From Oceanobacillus alkalisoli (GTDB lineage Bacteria > Bacillota > Bacilli > Bacillales > Amphibacillaceae): DNA of 64,000 bases. This document shows, one piece after another, positions 8,433 to 17,351 of the stretch. The position numbers and the translations under genes are program-made. The notes under the pieces were generated by a model. That model was not told the origin of the DNA. It did not search any database and saw only the letters and a list, made by a program, of their open reading frames with translations. How positions within the stretch are numbered: position 1 is the first letter of the stretch; every line of letters starts with the position of its first letter. The stretch covers positions 124,001 to 188,000 of the forward strand of contig NZ_JAKGBW010000005.1 in assembly GCF_021556485.1 (NCBI RefSeq), read 5' to 3'.

Positions 8433-9584
8433 TTATTTTCCAAGGAAACGCTCCATCCTTGCGAGCCCTTCTTGTAAATTTTCCATTGAATTAGCGTAAG
8501 AAATCCGGATAAATCCTTCACCGTTTCCTGTAAATGAACTTCCTGGGACGACAGCAACGTGTTCTTTTTCCAGCAGGTTAGTCGCGAATTCCATTGAAGT
8601 AAGGCCAGTTGATTGAATGGATGGGAAAAAATAAAAGGCACCAGTAGGTAGTGTTGTCTCAAGTCCCATTTCCGTCAAGCGCTTGTATACAAAATCTCTT
8701 CGTTCAATATAGGCCTTGTTCATTTCAGCAGGTGCTTCTCTTGCAGCTGTCAGTGCTTCGATTGCTGCGTATTGGCTCGGTAGAGAAGCACAAATCGAAT
8801 TGTTTAAATGTACTTTCAATACATGCTCCATCAAATCTTTACTTCCAAGCACATAACCAATGCGCCAGCCGGTCATGGCATGAGATTTCGAGAGTCCATG
8901 GATAAGAAATAATTGCTCGCGGATCTCCGGGAAAGAAGCGAATGAACAATGTTTGCCATGGAATGTGTTTTCACTATATATCTCATCGGAAATGATAAAA
9001 ATATTATGCTTCTTTACAACAGCTACAATCTTTTCCATTTGTGTATGGCTGAGCGTTGCCCCGGTCGGATTTGATGGATAATTGAGGATAATAGCCTTTG
9101 TTTTATCTGTTATTGCTTGACCCAAACGCTCCGGATCCAGAACGAATCCGGTGTCTGTTGTATCGATTGTGACCGCTTTTGCGCCATTTAAATGGATAAT
9201 CGATTCGTATCCAGAGTAGATCGGGGAGGTCAAGATGACTTCATCTCCACCTACTAAAATAGTACGCAACACCGAATCAATTGCTTCACTGGCACCGTTC
9301 GTTACGACAATTTCATCTGCTGCATCGTAATGAAAATGATACGTTTCCTCAAAAAAGCGTGAGATCGCTTGGCGAACATCCAATAATCCGGCATTATGGG
9401 AATAGCCGGTCAAGTTGTTTTCTATCGCTCGTATTCCAGCTAGTTTTACATTTTCTGGTGTTGGAAAGTCAGACTCACCAATCGTGAAATTAATGCCGTT
9501 TTCATATTTATTTACTTTATTTGCAAAGACGCGAATGCCGGGTACGGAAATATCTTTTACGCGAGAATTTATTTTGCTTAGCAT
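8433..9584 (-). CDS. pyridoxal-phosphate aminotransferase, class I (PatA/AraT-like)
   Basis: A 383-residue fold-type I aminotransferase. It has the residues expected for PLP binding: NGASEAID, the NYPSNPTGA loop (Asn), DEIY (Asp), SLSKS-type lysine site (HGLSKSHAMTGWRIGY, Schiff-base Lys) and the C-terminal Arg (GFIRISYA) that binds the substrate carboxylate. The start at ATG 9584 follows AAAGGAGATC. First gene of the GntR operon, with a clear promoter at 9655-9683. Substrate specificity in this subgroup (aromatic amino acids, N-acetyl-diaminopimelate, others) cannot be read from the sequence. Confidence 0.85.
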   Translation of the reverse strand: MLSKINSRVKDISVPGIRVFANKVNKYENGINFTIGESDFPTPENVKLAGIRAIENNLTGYSHNAGLLDVRQAISRFFEETYHFHYDAADEIVVTNGASEAIDSVLRTILVGGDEVILTSPIYSGYESIIHLNGAKAVTIDTTDTGFVLDPERLGQAITDKTKAIILNYPSNPTGATLSHTQMEKIVAVVKKHNIFIISDEIYSENTFHGKHCSFASFPEIREQLFLIHGLSKSHAMTGWRIGYVLGSKDLMEHVLKVHLNNSICASLPSQYAAIEALTAAREAPAEMNKAYIERRDFVYKRLTEMGLETTLPTGAFYFFPSIQSTGLTSMEFATNLLEKEHVAVVPGSSFTGNGEGFIRISYANSMENLQEGLARMERFLGK

Positions 9585-9627
9585 GTGTTATGATCTCCTT
9601 TATCACTATTGCATATTAGAATAATGT

Positions 9628-9642
9628 TGTATACTGTATACA
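9628..9642. promoter_or_regulatory. GntR operator 1 (perfect 15-bp palindrome)
   Basis: TGTATACTGTATACA is a perfect 7-1-7 palindrome. It begins 12 bases downstream of the aminotransferase -10 element, so bound repressor would cover the start of transcription. Same core as operator 2. Confidence 0.75.
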
Positions 9643-9654
9643 GATTTTCTTATT

Positions 9655-9683
9655 ATCATACATTAAGATGAATATTTTGTAAA
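9655..9683 (-). promoter_or_regulatory. sigma-A promoter of the aminotransferase-gntR-rocB operon
   Basis: On the minus strand TTTACA (9683-9678), 17 bases, TATGAT (9660-9655). Confidence 0.7.
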
Positions 9684-9773
9684 CTTGTATAAAAGGGATT
9701 TATACCAATAAACACAGGGTATACAATGGTATTTGGTCGTTTGAACGTTATTTTTCTGTGTATTCAATTTGTA

Positions 9774-9802
9774 TTGACTTTTATATTTATGTATTGTAGT
9801 AT
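9774..9802 (+). promoter_or_regulatory. sigma-A promoter of the TRAP operon
   Basis: TTGACT (9774-9779), 17 bases, TAGTAT (9797-9802). The -10 overlaps operator 2. Confidence 0.7.
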
Positions 9803-9811
9803 ACAGTATAC
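9799..9811. promoter_or_regulatory. GntR operator 2 overlapping the TRAP -10
   Basis: GTATACAGTATAC is a perfect 6-1-6 palindrome, identical in both arms to operator 1. Its position over the -10 element implies steric repression of the dctP promoter. Confidence 0.75.
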
Positions 9812-9926
9812 GAATATTTCAGTAGACTCGTCGAAATAGAAAGAAAGGCGTTAAATTACATAAGAGGAAACATGGATTAGTAGCGCTTTCTTGGAATCAC
9901 TTTTGACAAAAAAGAGGAGAGAGAAA

Positions 9927-10937
9927 ATGTCTAATAAATGGAAGCTTAGTTTCTTTGCTATACTACTCGTTTTTGTATTAGCAGCTTGTTCGGACACCGA
10001 TGGGGAAGGGGGAAGTGGTGATTCTGTCACTTTACAGCTCGGACATGCTTTGACGGAAGGAACTCCTGCATCTGATTTAATTGAAGAAATGGCGGCTGAG
10101 GTGGAAGAGCAAACAGAAGGGCGCGTGACCTTTGATATTTATCCGAACAGTCAGCTTGGTTCAGAGACGGAAATGCTTGAACAAGTGCAACTCGGTTCGA
10201 TGGAATCAGCGGCAATTATGGTCGGATCGATGCAGGCACTGGATACACGGATGGCAATCGAGGATTTACCATATATGTGGAAAGATATCGAACATGCGCG
10301 GGAAGCATATAAGGGAGAGTTTGGCGATTATTTGGCTGATATTATGGCTGAACAGGACATGACAAAAATCGGGTATCTTGAATGGGGATTCCGTCATATT
10401 ACGAATAACAGAGGCCCGATTGTGGAGCCGGAAGATTTAGAAGGACTCAATATTCGAGTTGCGGAGACAAAATTGCGAGTTGATGCGTTTGAACAATTGG
10501 GAGCACTACCTACTGTAATGGCATTCAGTGAAGTATATGGAGCATTACAACAAGGGGCAATTGATGCGCAAGAAAACCCACTCGCAAATACGGTGTTGCC
10601 AAAATTTTATGAAGTTCAGGATTATTTATCTTTGACCGGGCATTTTTATAATACAATCATGCTTGTTGTGAGCACGGATGTATGGGACAGTATCTCTGAA
10701 GAGGATCAAGAAATCATAATAGCGGAAGCAGAACGGATTCAAGATGAAGTGACGGTAATGAATGATGAACAGGAAGATACGTATATTCAGGAATTGATCG
10801 ACAATGGCATGCAGGTTAATGATGACGTGAATGCAGATGCATTCCGTGAAGCGATGATGCCGGTTTATGATAAATGGGAAGAAGATGTATTTGGCGAAGA
10901 GATGATGGACATTTATCGTGAGGCGTCAGGCTGGTAA
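9927..10937 (+). CDS. dctP: TRAP transporter substrate-binding lipoprotein (DctP family)
   Basis: A 336-residue extracytoplasmic binding protein. The N-terminal signal ends in a lipobox (FVLAAC), giving a membrane-anchored lipoprotein. The mature protein follows the DctP pattern: LQLGHALTEGTP, the LGSETEMLEQVQLG helix, the central RVAET segment whose Arg normally clamps a carboxylate, and YGALQQGAIDAQENPL. The retained Arg points to an organic acid substrate. The start ATG 9927 follows AGAGGAGAG; an upstream in-frame ATG has no site. First gene of dctPQM-cupin, controlled from the GntR operator 2. Confidence 0.9.
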   Translation: MSNKWKLSFFAILLVFVLAACSDTDGEGGSGDSVTLQLGHALTEGTPASDLIEEMAAEVEEQTEGRVTFDIYPNSQLGSETEMLEQVQLGSMESAAIMVGSMQALDTRMAIEDLPYMWKDIEHAREAYKGEFGDYLADIMAEQDMTKIGYLEWGFRHITNNRGPIVEPEDLEGLNIRVAETKLRVDAFEQLGALPTVMAFSEVYGALQQGAIDAQENPLANTVLPKFYEVQDYLSLTGHFYNTIMLVVSTDVWDSISEEDQEIIIAEAERIQDEVTVMNDEQEDTYIQELIDNGMQVNDDVNADAFREAMMPVYDKWEEDVFGEEMMDIYREASGW

Positions 10938-11014
10938 GGGGAAGAAGGAAGAGAGTCGCTTCTCTTCCTTTCTTATTTTTAGCGTAATGAAGGAATAGGG
11001 GGAAAGAGGAACCC

Positions 11015-11485
11015 ATGAAAGCGAAAGAAATCATAGCCAAACTATTAGTCTACTTATGTGTCATTGCAATTACGGGTTTAACAGTCATCGTATTTCTGCA
11101 AGTGTTAACAAGGACGATGAATATTTCCTTTCCAGGTGCAGATGAGCTTGCTCGGCTTTTAGTCGTTTGGCTTACCTTTTTAGGTTCGAGTCTGGCAATC
11201 TATGAAAAAATGCATTTAGCGGTGACATTCTTTGTTAAGCGAGCAAGACCGAAGCTCCAAAAGATGATTCAATTTTCGGTTCACCTATTGACGATTCTAT
11301 TCTTTGGAATCTTGGTCTATTACGGCTTCGGACTGACGATGGGTGCGATGTCGACAACTTCGTCCACCTTACAATTACCAATGGGATTATTTTACTTAGC
11401 AATCCCGCTTAGTTCTCTCTTTTCCATATACTTTATCGTGACGGATATGTTCCGTTCCACTGGAGAGGGGGAGCCGACTGTATGA
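11015..11485 (+). CDS. dctQ: TRAP transporter small membrane subunit (DctQ)
   Basis: A 156-residue protein with four hydrophobic segments, the standard size for DctQ. It contains the family ADELARLLVVWLTFLGSSLA motif. It couples to the large DctM subunit encoded next, whose ATG overlaps this stop (ATGA), indicating translational coupling. AGGGGGAAAGAGG precedes the ATG at 11015. Confidence 0.9.
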   Translation: MKAKEIIAKLLVYLCVIAITGLTVIVFLQVLTRTMNISFPGADELARLLVVWLTFLGSSLAIYEKMHLAVTFFVKRARPKLQKMIQFSVHLLTILFFGILVYYGFGLTMGAMSTTSSTLQLPMGLFYLAIPLSSLFSIYFIVTDMFRSTGEGEPTV

Positions 11486-12762
11486 TTCTATTAATTCTTG
11501 CTGTATTCTTCGGACTACTCTTTTTAGGAATGCCGATCGCTTTTATTCTAGGGATTGTAAGTGCAGGGATGATGGTTTTTGGAAATGTTTCCTTGGAAAT
11601 TCTCGTACAACGGATGTTTGCAGGGATAAATAATTTCTCCTATCTCGCCATTCCTCTATTTATTTTGGCGGGAAACATTATGGGAGAAGGCGGTTTAACA
11701 CGTAGGTTGATGGAGTTTGCTCGGAGCTTTGTCGGACGTTTAACTGGTGGGCTTGGGATGACAACTGTTGTAACAAGTGCGCTGTTCGGAACGGTATCCG
11801 GTTCGACAGTCGCTACGACTTACGCAGTTGGATCGGTGCTTGTTCCACGGCTGAAGGAGGAAAAATATAGTAATTCATTTATTGCAAGTATTATCGGTCC
11901 AGCAGGTGTGCTTGGATTGATTATTCCGCCGAGTATTACAATGGTTATCCTCGGTATAACAGCGAATATTTCAATTGGTGACTTATTTATTGCCGGTGTA
12001 GTCCCAGGTGTTGTTCTTACGATTCTTCTTTGTATTTACGTTGCTTACATGTCGAAAAAGAAAGGCTACGGTGCTGACAAGCCTGCTCCGATGACAGCTA
12101 AAGAGTTTGTCCAAGTAGGTGTGAAAGCTTTCTTCCCGTTGCTTACACCAATCTTTATTTTAGGAAGTATTTTCAGCGGATTTGCGACAGCAACAGAGGC
12201 GGCAGTAATCGCCGTTGTCTATAGTTTTATTTTATCAATATTTTACAGAGAGCTTACATTTAAAAAGTTTAAAGATATCATGGTTTCCTCTGCGGTGACT
12301 TCTGCAACAATATTAATTATTATTTCTGTTGCGAATGCATTTACATATGTACTGACTGCAAATAAAATTCCAGCGATGATCTCGGAATTCTTCCTGCAGT
12401 TTGCAAGTACACCGCTTCAATTCTTGCTGATTGTGTCCGTCATCTTGCTTATACTTGGTATGTTGACTGAAGTGACGTCACTTATTATCTTACTGAGCCC
12501 AATTTTCATGCCGATTGCGATGGAATATGGAATTGATCCAATCCACTTTGGAATGGTGCTCGTCATGAACTTTGCGCTGGCGAACGTAACGCCTCCAGTA
12601 GGTTTATCTTTAATTGCAGGAGCGAGTGTGACGGATCGGAATATGGGGATAGAAGATACATTGCCATATGTGCTGCATGTCATCGGTATCCTTGTTGTTG
12701 TTATTTTATTAATTATTTTTGTACCAAGTATTTCTACGTTCTTACCAAGTTTTTTTAATTAG
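11482..12762 (+). CDS. dctM: TRAP transporter large permease subunit (DctM)
   Basis: A 426-residue membrane protein of about 12 segments, the usual DctM length. Family signatures include GMPIAFILG, LAIPLFILAGNIM, the GTVSGSTVATTYAVG turn and GLIIPPSITMV. It uses the sodium gradient to move the substrate delivered by DctP. Overlaps dctQ by four bases and is followed 11 bases later by the cupin gene. Confidence 0.92.
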   Translation: MILLILAVFFGLLFLGMPIAFILGIVSAGMMVFGNVSLEILVQRMFAGINNFSYLAIPLFILAGNIMGEGGLTRRLMEFARSFVGRLTGGLGMTTVVTSALFGTVSGSTVATTYAVGSVLVPRLKEEKYSNSFIASIIGPAGVLGLIIPPSITMVILGITANISIGDLFIAGVVPGVVLTILLCIYVAYMSKKKGYGADKPAPMTAKEFVQVGVKAFFPLLTPIFILGSIFSGFATATEAAVIAVVYSFILSIFYRELTFKKFKDIMVSSAVTSATILIIISVANAFTYVLTANKIPAMISEFFLQFASTPLQFLLIVSVILLILGMLTEVTSLIILLSPIFMPIAMEYGIDPIHFGMVLVMNFALANVTPPVGLSLIAGASVTDRNMGIEDTLPYVLHVIGILVVVILLIIFVPSISTFLPSFFN

Positions 12763-12773
12763 AGGGTGATGAG

Positions 12774-13112
12774 ATGATTAAACGTTCCGATACAGTAGAA
12801 TCATTGGAAAACATGTATGGTGGAAAAGGCGTCGTAGATATATCTCGTAAATTGACAAAAGAAGATCAGATTGCTGGTCTTGATATGTTTGCAGAAGTCA
12901 GCGTGCCAGTTGGCGGTTCGATTGGGTACCACCTGCATGATAAAGATGCGGAAGCCTACTATATTGTTGAAGGAACTGGCACTTTCCATGATGATGAAGG
13001 AAAACATGCCGTTTCAAAAGGTGACCTCTGCCTGATCACGAAAGGCGGGAGTCACGGCTTGATCAATACTGGGGACGAGCCGTTAAAAGTTATCGCTGTT
13101 GTCTGGAGCTAA
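12774..13112 (+). CDS. small cupin-domain protein
   Basis: A 112-residue single-domain cupin. Metal-site motif 1 is GYHLHDKDAEAYYIVEGTG (two His, Glu), and motif 2 is GDLCLITKGGSHGLIN (final His). Such stand-alone cupins act as isomerases, epimerases or dioxygenases on small acids or sugars. As the last gene of the TRAP operon it may process the imported substrate. AGGGTGATGAG precedes the ATG. Confidence 0.8.
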   Translation: MIKRSDTVESLENMYGGKGVVDISRKLTKEDQIAGLDMFAEVSVPVGGSIGYHLHDKDAEAYYIVEGTGTFHDDEGKHAVSKGDLCLITKGGSHGLINTGDEPLKVIAVVWS

Positions 13113-13117
13113 ATAGT

Positions 13118-13172
13118 GCCTGTCATGCCTTGCGTTTATCAAAACGAAGCGGAGTGCTGACAGGCGCTTCTT
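13118..13172 (+). terminator. terminator of the TRAP-cupin operon
   Basis: GCCTGTC (13118-13124) pairs with GACAGGC (13159-13165), followed by a T-containing tail. The loop is long and contains its own AT-rich pairing. Confidence 0.5.
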
Positions 13173-13256
13173 AATTTTGCTGATTTACTTGACGCTTTTA
13201 TCTAAGTTTCATAAAGTAGGTAATAACGGTAAAATTAGATGAGAAGAGGAACATAT

Positions 13257-14156
13257 ATGCATACCTATACAGAAAAGAAAATCCAAGCGTATCAAAAAGA
13301 TAATGAGAACCGGGCGCGTCTCTTAATCCGTTGCCCGGACCAGCCGGGGATTGTTGCTACAGTATCCCAGTTTCTTTATGAGCATGGGGCAAACATTGTA
13401 ACGTCAGACCAATATACCCTTGATCCAGAGGGCGGTCAGTTCTTCATGCGGATTGAATTCGAATATCCAGGGTTAATAGATAAGAAAGCTGATTTGGAAA
13501 AGGATTTCACTCCAATCGCGGAAAAATTTGATATGCACTATGATATCATGTATGTGCATGAGCTGAAGAACGTGGCGATTTTTGCTTCAAAAGAGCCGCA
13601 TTGCTTACTTGAACTTTTATGGGAGTGGGAGAGCGGTGACTTAATGGCAAATATTGCTGTTGTCGTCAGTAACCATGAAGTGGTAAGAGATATGGTAGAA
13701 TCCCGCGGTATTCCATTCCATTATATTCCAGCAAATCGAGATATTCGTACCCAAGCGGAAGCACAACAAAAAGAAATCCTTGAACAATATAATGTGGATT
13801 TCATCATTCTTGCACGTTATATGCAGATTCTAACACCTGATTTTGTAAAAGCGTATAAGAACCAAATTATCAATATCCATCATTCCTTCTTGCCTGCATT
13901 TATTGGTGCAAATCCATATGAGCGTGCGTTTAACAGGGGTGTGAAGATGATCGGTGCGACGTCACACTATGTGACGGATGATCTGGATGAAGGTCCGATT
14001 ATTGAACAGGATATTGGACGAGTAGATCATCGTGATGATGTGGCAGCAATGAAGAAGATTGGACAAGCAATTGAGCGAAGTGTGCTTGCAAGAGCCGTGA
14101 AGTGGCATTTAGAAGACCGGATCATTGTGCATGGGAATAAGACGATTGTGTTTTAG
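13257..14156 (+). CDS. purU: formyltetrahydrofolate deformylase
   Basis: A 299-residue PurU. An N-terminal ACT domain (about 17-95; RLLIRCPDQPGIVATVSQFL) is followed by a formyltransferase-fold hydrolase domain. Catalytic elements are visible: NHE (VVVSNHE), ARYMQILTPDF, NIHHSFLPAFIGANPYERAF (His in HHSFLP) and the TDDLDEGPIIEQD loop (Asp). It hydrolyses 10-formyl-THF to formate and THF, balancing the one-carbon pool. I start at ATG 13257, seven bases after GAGAAGAGGA. It appears monocistronic. A link to the upstream TRAP operon is not evident. Confidence 0.92.
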   Translation: MHTYTEKKIQAYQKDNENRARLLIRCPDQPGIVATVSQFLYEHGANIVTSDQYTLDPEGGQFFMRIEFEYPGLIDKKADLEKDFTPIAEKFDMHYDIMYVHELKNVAIFASKEPHCLLELLWEWESGDLMANIAVVVSNHEVVRDMVESRGIPFHYIPANRDIRTQAEAQQKEILEQYNVDFIILARYMQILTPDFVKAYKNQIINIHHSFLPAFIGANPYERAFNRGVKMIGATSHYVTDDLDEGPIIEQDIGRVDHRDDVAAMKKIGQAIERSVLARAVKWHLEDRIIVHGNKTIVF

Positions 14157-14217
14157 TTAATTGTTACATCTCCTGATTTCATTAAATAATAATCATATAT
14201 GAAAGACGTATATTGAA

Positions 14218-14248
14218 ACAAGGCCAGCGGATTGCTGGCCTTGTTTTG
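14218..14248. terminator. bidirectional terminator between purU and GH43 gene
   Basis: ACAAGGCCAGC (14218-14228) pairs perfectly with GCTGGCCTTGT (14234-14244), then TTTGTT. An 11-bp GC-rich stem lies at the convergent ends of purU and the xylosidase gene. Confidence 0.85.
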
Positions 14249-15862
14249 TTACGCTAGTACAGGCTTATAGACGAAATAATCAAAATCAGCTGCTATTCCT
14301 TCCCCAGATGTATCTTGACATTGCATACCGACAAATGCTCCGGTAAAGAAGCCTCCACCACGTATGTAGTCATCGGATAATTTATAAGCGTAAAGTTGAA
14401 CAGGAACCTTTTCCCAATTAGTTCCGTCAAAGGAATAGGAATAGTTATAGACATTCGTGTTTACATCTACACGAAGATAAACATATTCTATATCTTTAGG
14501 GATCACAATTTCATTCCCTCTCAAAGGCTGGTCAAAAGTAAAGTTATCACAAGTAGTTAACTCAAGAATTCTCCCCTTTTCTTCATTCCAGGTAATCTGG
14601 AGAGCTGTCCAGTTTTCCGTATTATAATAGTTTACTAGACCTGCAGCTTGCTGAAAAGATTCAGGTTGAAAAGCTACTTTTGTTTCAGCAGCAAAGTTGA
14701 AATGTTGCCAACGTCTCGCAACATAGCTTTGAGTGAATTTAGAAGTTAATGATTCTCTGCCATACAAACGTAAATGTCCTGGATTATCTGTTAAGGATAG
14801 AATTTCTTCTCCTAATGGAATACGTAATGTTTGGAAGTGAAGATTTAATTGTTCGGAATTGAAATCTTCTTTCTCGTCGTAATCATTTTCCCACTTCACT
14901 TCTTCAATTGCAGGACCTTCGACCTCAAGGGAAGGTTGATTTCCACCAACGACATAAGGCCAATCATCTTTCCATTCCAAGCGCTGGATTGCCGTCTCTC
15001 TGCCTAATGGGCAAAATCCGCGTGGGTCTAGGAGGGGCTGATTTTCTTTCGGCAATGGACGACCAGTTAGATGAACTAAGAACCACTCATCTGTATGCGT
15101 TTGCACAATTGAAGCATGACCGGCTTTTTGTAAAGGATTTCTAGGATGTGTATAAGATGAGATCAATGGGTTTTCAGGGTGTACTTCATATGGCCCCCAT
15201 AGATTTTCAGAACGAGCGATTGTAGCCTGATGCTCGTATCTTGTACCACCTTCAGCAGTTAGTAAATAATAGTAGCCATTCATTTTATAAATGTGTGGCG
15301 CTTCTACTAATTTGGCATCCGTACCTTTAAAAATAATTTCCTTTTTTCCAATAAGCTTTTGTTTTTCCGCATCATATTCCTGCAGAACAATACCGTAGAA
15401 ATTATGATTACCAACCCGATGATCCCATAGCATGTTTGTGAAATATTTTTTTCCATCGTCATCATGGAAAAGGGAAGGGTCAAAACCAGAGCTGTTCATA
15501 TAAATTGGTTCTGACCATTCTCCGTCAATGGAATCACAAGTAACGAGGTAGTTATGACTGTCTTTCCATTGCCCTTCTGTAACTTTAACATCGGTGTAAA
15601 TTAGCCAGAACTTGCCATCGTTATAGGATAGCTGTGGGGCCCATACTCCGCCAGAGTTTGAGTTACCCATCATATTTAATTGACTAAGACGATTTAATGG
15701 TCTTGAAACTAATCTCCAGTTTTTTAAGTCTTTCGAATGGTAGATTCCTACTCCAGGAAACCATTCAAAGGTTGAAACAGCAATATAGTAATCTTCATCT
15801 ACTCGGCAAATACTTGGATCGGGATTGAATCCTGTTAAGATTGGGTTTTGAATTTTAGTCAT
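14249..15862 (-). CDS. xynB: beta-xylosidase, glycoside hydrolase family 43
   Basis: A 537-residue GH43 enzyme, the expected length for a XynB xylosidase/arabinofuranosidase: a five-bladed propeller (about 1-310) followed by a beta-sandwich domain. The catalytic base Asp lies in [15 protein letters not shown], the pKa-modulating Asp in [12 protein letters not shown], and the acid Glu in LVEAPHIYK. There is no signal peptide, so it acts in the cytoplasm on imported xylo-oligosaccharides. ATG at 15862 follows TTGAGGTGAA. It is transcribed away from xylR and has a cre-like site 41 bases upstream. Confidence 0.9.
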   Translation of the reverse strand: MTKIQNPILTGFNPDPSICRVDEDYYIAVSTFEWFPGVGIYHSKDLKNWRLVSRPLNRLSQLNMMGNSNSGGVWAPQLSYNDGKFWLIYTDVKVTEGQWKDSHNYLVTCDSIDGEWSEPIYMNSSGFDPSLFHDDDGKKYFTNMLWDHRVGNHNFYGIVLQEYDAEKQKLIGKKEIIFKGTDAKLVEAPHIYKMNGYYYLLTAEGGTRYEHQATIARSENLWGPYEVHPENPLISSYTHPRNPLQKAGHASIVQTHTDEWFLVHLTGRPLPKENQPLLDPRGFCPLGRETAIQRLEWKDDWPYVVGGNQPSLEVEGPAIEEVKWENDYDEKEDFNSEQLNLHFQTLRIPLGEEILSLTDNPGHLRLYGRESLTSKFTQSYVARRWQHFNFAAETKVAFQPESFQQAAGLVNYYNTENWTALQITWNEEKGRILELTTCDNFTFDQPLRGNEIVIPKDIEYVYLRVDVNTNVYNYSYSFDGTNWEKVPVQLYAYKLSDDYIRGGGFFTGAFVGMQCQDTSGEGIAADFDYFVYKPVLA

Positions 15863-15902
15863 GATTATTCACCTCAAGTTTTTTTAATATAATTTTCAAA
15901 AA

Positions 15903-15916
15903 GGAATGCGCTTACT
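15903..15916. promoter_or_regulatory. candidate CcpA cre site upstream of the GH43 gene
   Basis: GGAATGCGCTTACT matches 12 of 14 positions of the cre consensus TGWAARCGYTWNCW. Its position just upstream of the xylosidase ATG fits catabolite repression. Confidence 0.45.
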
Positions 15917-15988
15917 TTGTTTTGGACAGGAATTTCATTATGCGTTATTTTCTATAATAGAATCCCTGTTAGACATCTTGTTCATTCA

Positions 15989-17191
15989 TTAAAGACCAGA
16001 AGCACGTTGATGATGTATATTATTATTTAAAAATGCTTCAGCAGAAAAAGCAGCAACCCCTAAAGCAGTCGAATGGGTGCGTAGATTTGAAAAGTCAATT
16101 TTCAAATCTTGTTGACTGTACCATAAAGATTGATTTTGAATAGAGTCTATTAGTGGTTGTTTTATCCACTGTTCCGCCTCAGCCATTCGGTTACCGATAA
16201 TGACCTGCTCGGGATTAAAAGTATTGATGATGTTATTCATCCCCACTCCTAAATATTTCCCTATTTGTTCAAATAATTGGATAGAAGTAGATTCCCCGTT
16301 GTTAGCAAGTTCAAGAATGGTTTCTAAAGACAGATGATCATTCTGTTCTTGGTTAAAATTTGAGCGCTCTGCATTCATTATTAATGATCTTTCGGATGCA
16401 TATAATTCCCAGCATCCTGCATTTCCGCAGCTGCATTTCATCCCATTTAATTCGATCGTCATATGTCCAAGCTCTCCAGAAAAGCCATTATTACCTCTAT
16501 ACAAATTTCCATTTAAGATAAGACCTACACCGATTCCGATACCTACACTTACATAAATAATATTATTAAAGTCTTGTCCAACTCCAAAGTTTTTTTCCCC
16601 GTATGCTCCAGCATTTGCTTCGTTCTCTATCGTTATCGGGACTTCATATCTATTTTCTAACTCTGCTTTTAAATCAACATTTCTCCAGCTTAAGTTAGGA
16701 GCGAGTAATATTTTCTTTTCTTTATTAACAATACCTGGAACGCCAATTCCAATACCTACAATGCCATACGGACTTGGAGGAACATCGTTCATAAGGTGAT
16801 CAATCACCCCGTTTAATTTTTCGAGTATTTCTTCGTACGTTAAGTTGCTGAAATTAATTTGTTTTTCTAAGCAGATATTTCCTTTTAAATCTGTTAACAC
16901 CCCCAGAATATAATTAACACCCAAATCAATTCCAATGGAATAGCCTGCTAATTTATTGAAATGTAACATAACAGGCCTTCTGCCGCCACTTGATTTACCA
17001 GGACCAGATTCATTAATTAAATTTTCATCCAATAGTTCTTTTACTAAAGATGAAACAGTTCCTTTATTTAAACCAGTAGAAGTAGCGATATCAGCTCTTG
17101 ATATTGGGGAGTTTTCAATAATTTTTTCCAGAACTAGAGCTTTATTTTCTTGTTTAACTACTTGTTGATTCCAAGTTTTACTGATTTTCAT
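15989..17191 (-). CDS. xylR: xylose repressor, ROK family
   Basis: A 400-residue ROK repressor. An N-terminal winged helix (about 15-75; ISRADIATSTGLNKGTVSSLV) is followed by a sugar-kinase-like ROK fold with a DxGxxY-type phosphate loop (IGIDLGVNYI), the NEANAGAYGE motif and the zinc site CSCGNAGCWELYASE. XylR repressors release operators on binding xylose. It is divergent from the first ABC operon, and three operator-like dyads with the same core occur in the window (17259, 21454, 26276). ATG 17191 is preceded by GAAAGAG, a modest ribosome site. Confidence 0.9.
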   Translation of the reverse strand: MKISKTWNQQVVKQENKALVLEKIIENSPISRADIATSTGLNKGTVSSLVKELLDENLINESGPGKSSGGRRPVMLHFNKLAGYSIGIDLGVNYILGVLTDLKGNICLEKQINFSNLTYEEILEKLNGVIDHLMNDVPPSPYGIVGIGIGVPGIVNKEKKILLAPNLSWRNVDLKAELENRYEVPITIENEANAGAYGEKNFGVGQDFNNIIYVSVGIGIGVGLILNGNLYRGNNGFSGELGHMTIELNGMKCSCGNAGCWELYASERSLIMNAERSNFNQEQNDHLSLETILELANNGESTSIQLFEQIGKYLGVGMNNIINTFNPEQVIIGNRMAEAEQWIKQPLIDSIQNQSLWYSQQDLKIDFSNLRTHSTALGVAAFSAEAFLNNNIHHQRASGL

Positions 17192-17258
17192 CGGATTTCA
17201 ACTCTTTCTCTCGCATTTTAGGCTAGTATAGCACATAGATTTAGTTTATTACAAACTT

Positions 17259-17298
17259 CGTTCATCCAGTAGACAAACGATGTTTAATTTGTTATTAT
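17259..17298 (+). promoter_or_regulatory. XylR operator and promoter of the first ABC operon
   Basis: CGTTCATCCAGTAGACAAACG (17259-17279) is an imperfect dyad sharing CATCCA and the C-AAC arm with the boxes at 21454 and 26276. TAGACA (17270-17275) serves as -35, 17 bases before TATTAT (17293-17298), so the operator covers the -35. Confidence 0.7.
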
Positions 17299-17351
17299 TA
17301 TAACTAGCTTATAGAATATAAGCAAAATTTAATTTTCAAGGGGGTTCAGTA

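Noticed and set aside
9877-9890. cre-like TAGTAGCGCTTTCT before dctP
   Set aside because: Only 11 of 14 positions match and the left half is poor; not strong enough to list beside the clear GntR operators.
14908-15144. Plus-strand frame within the GH43 gene and many similar antisense frames elsewhere
   Set aside because: Shadow frames of strongly supported genes, without ribosome sites or family resemblance.
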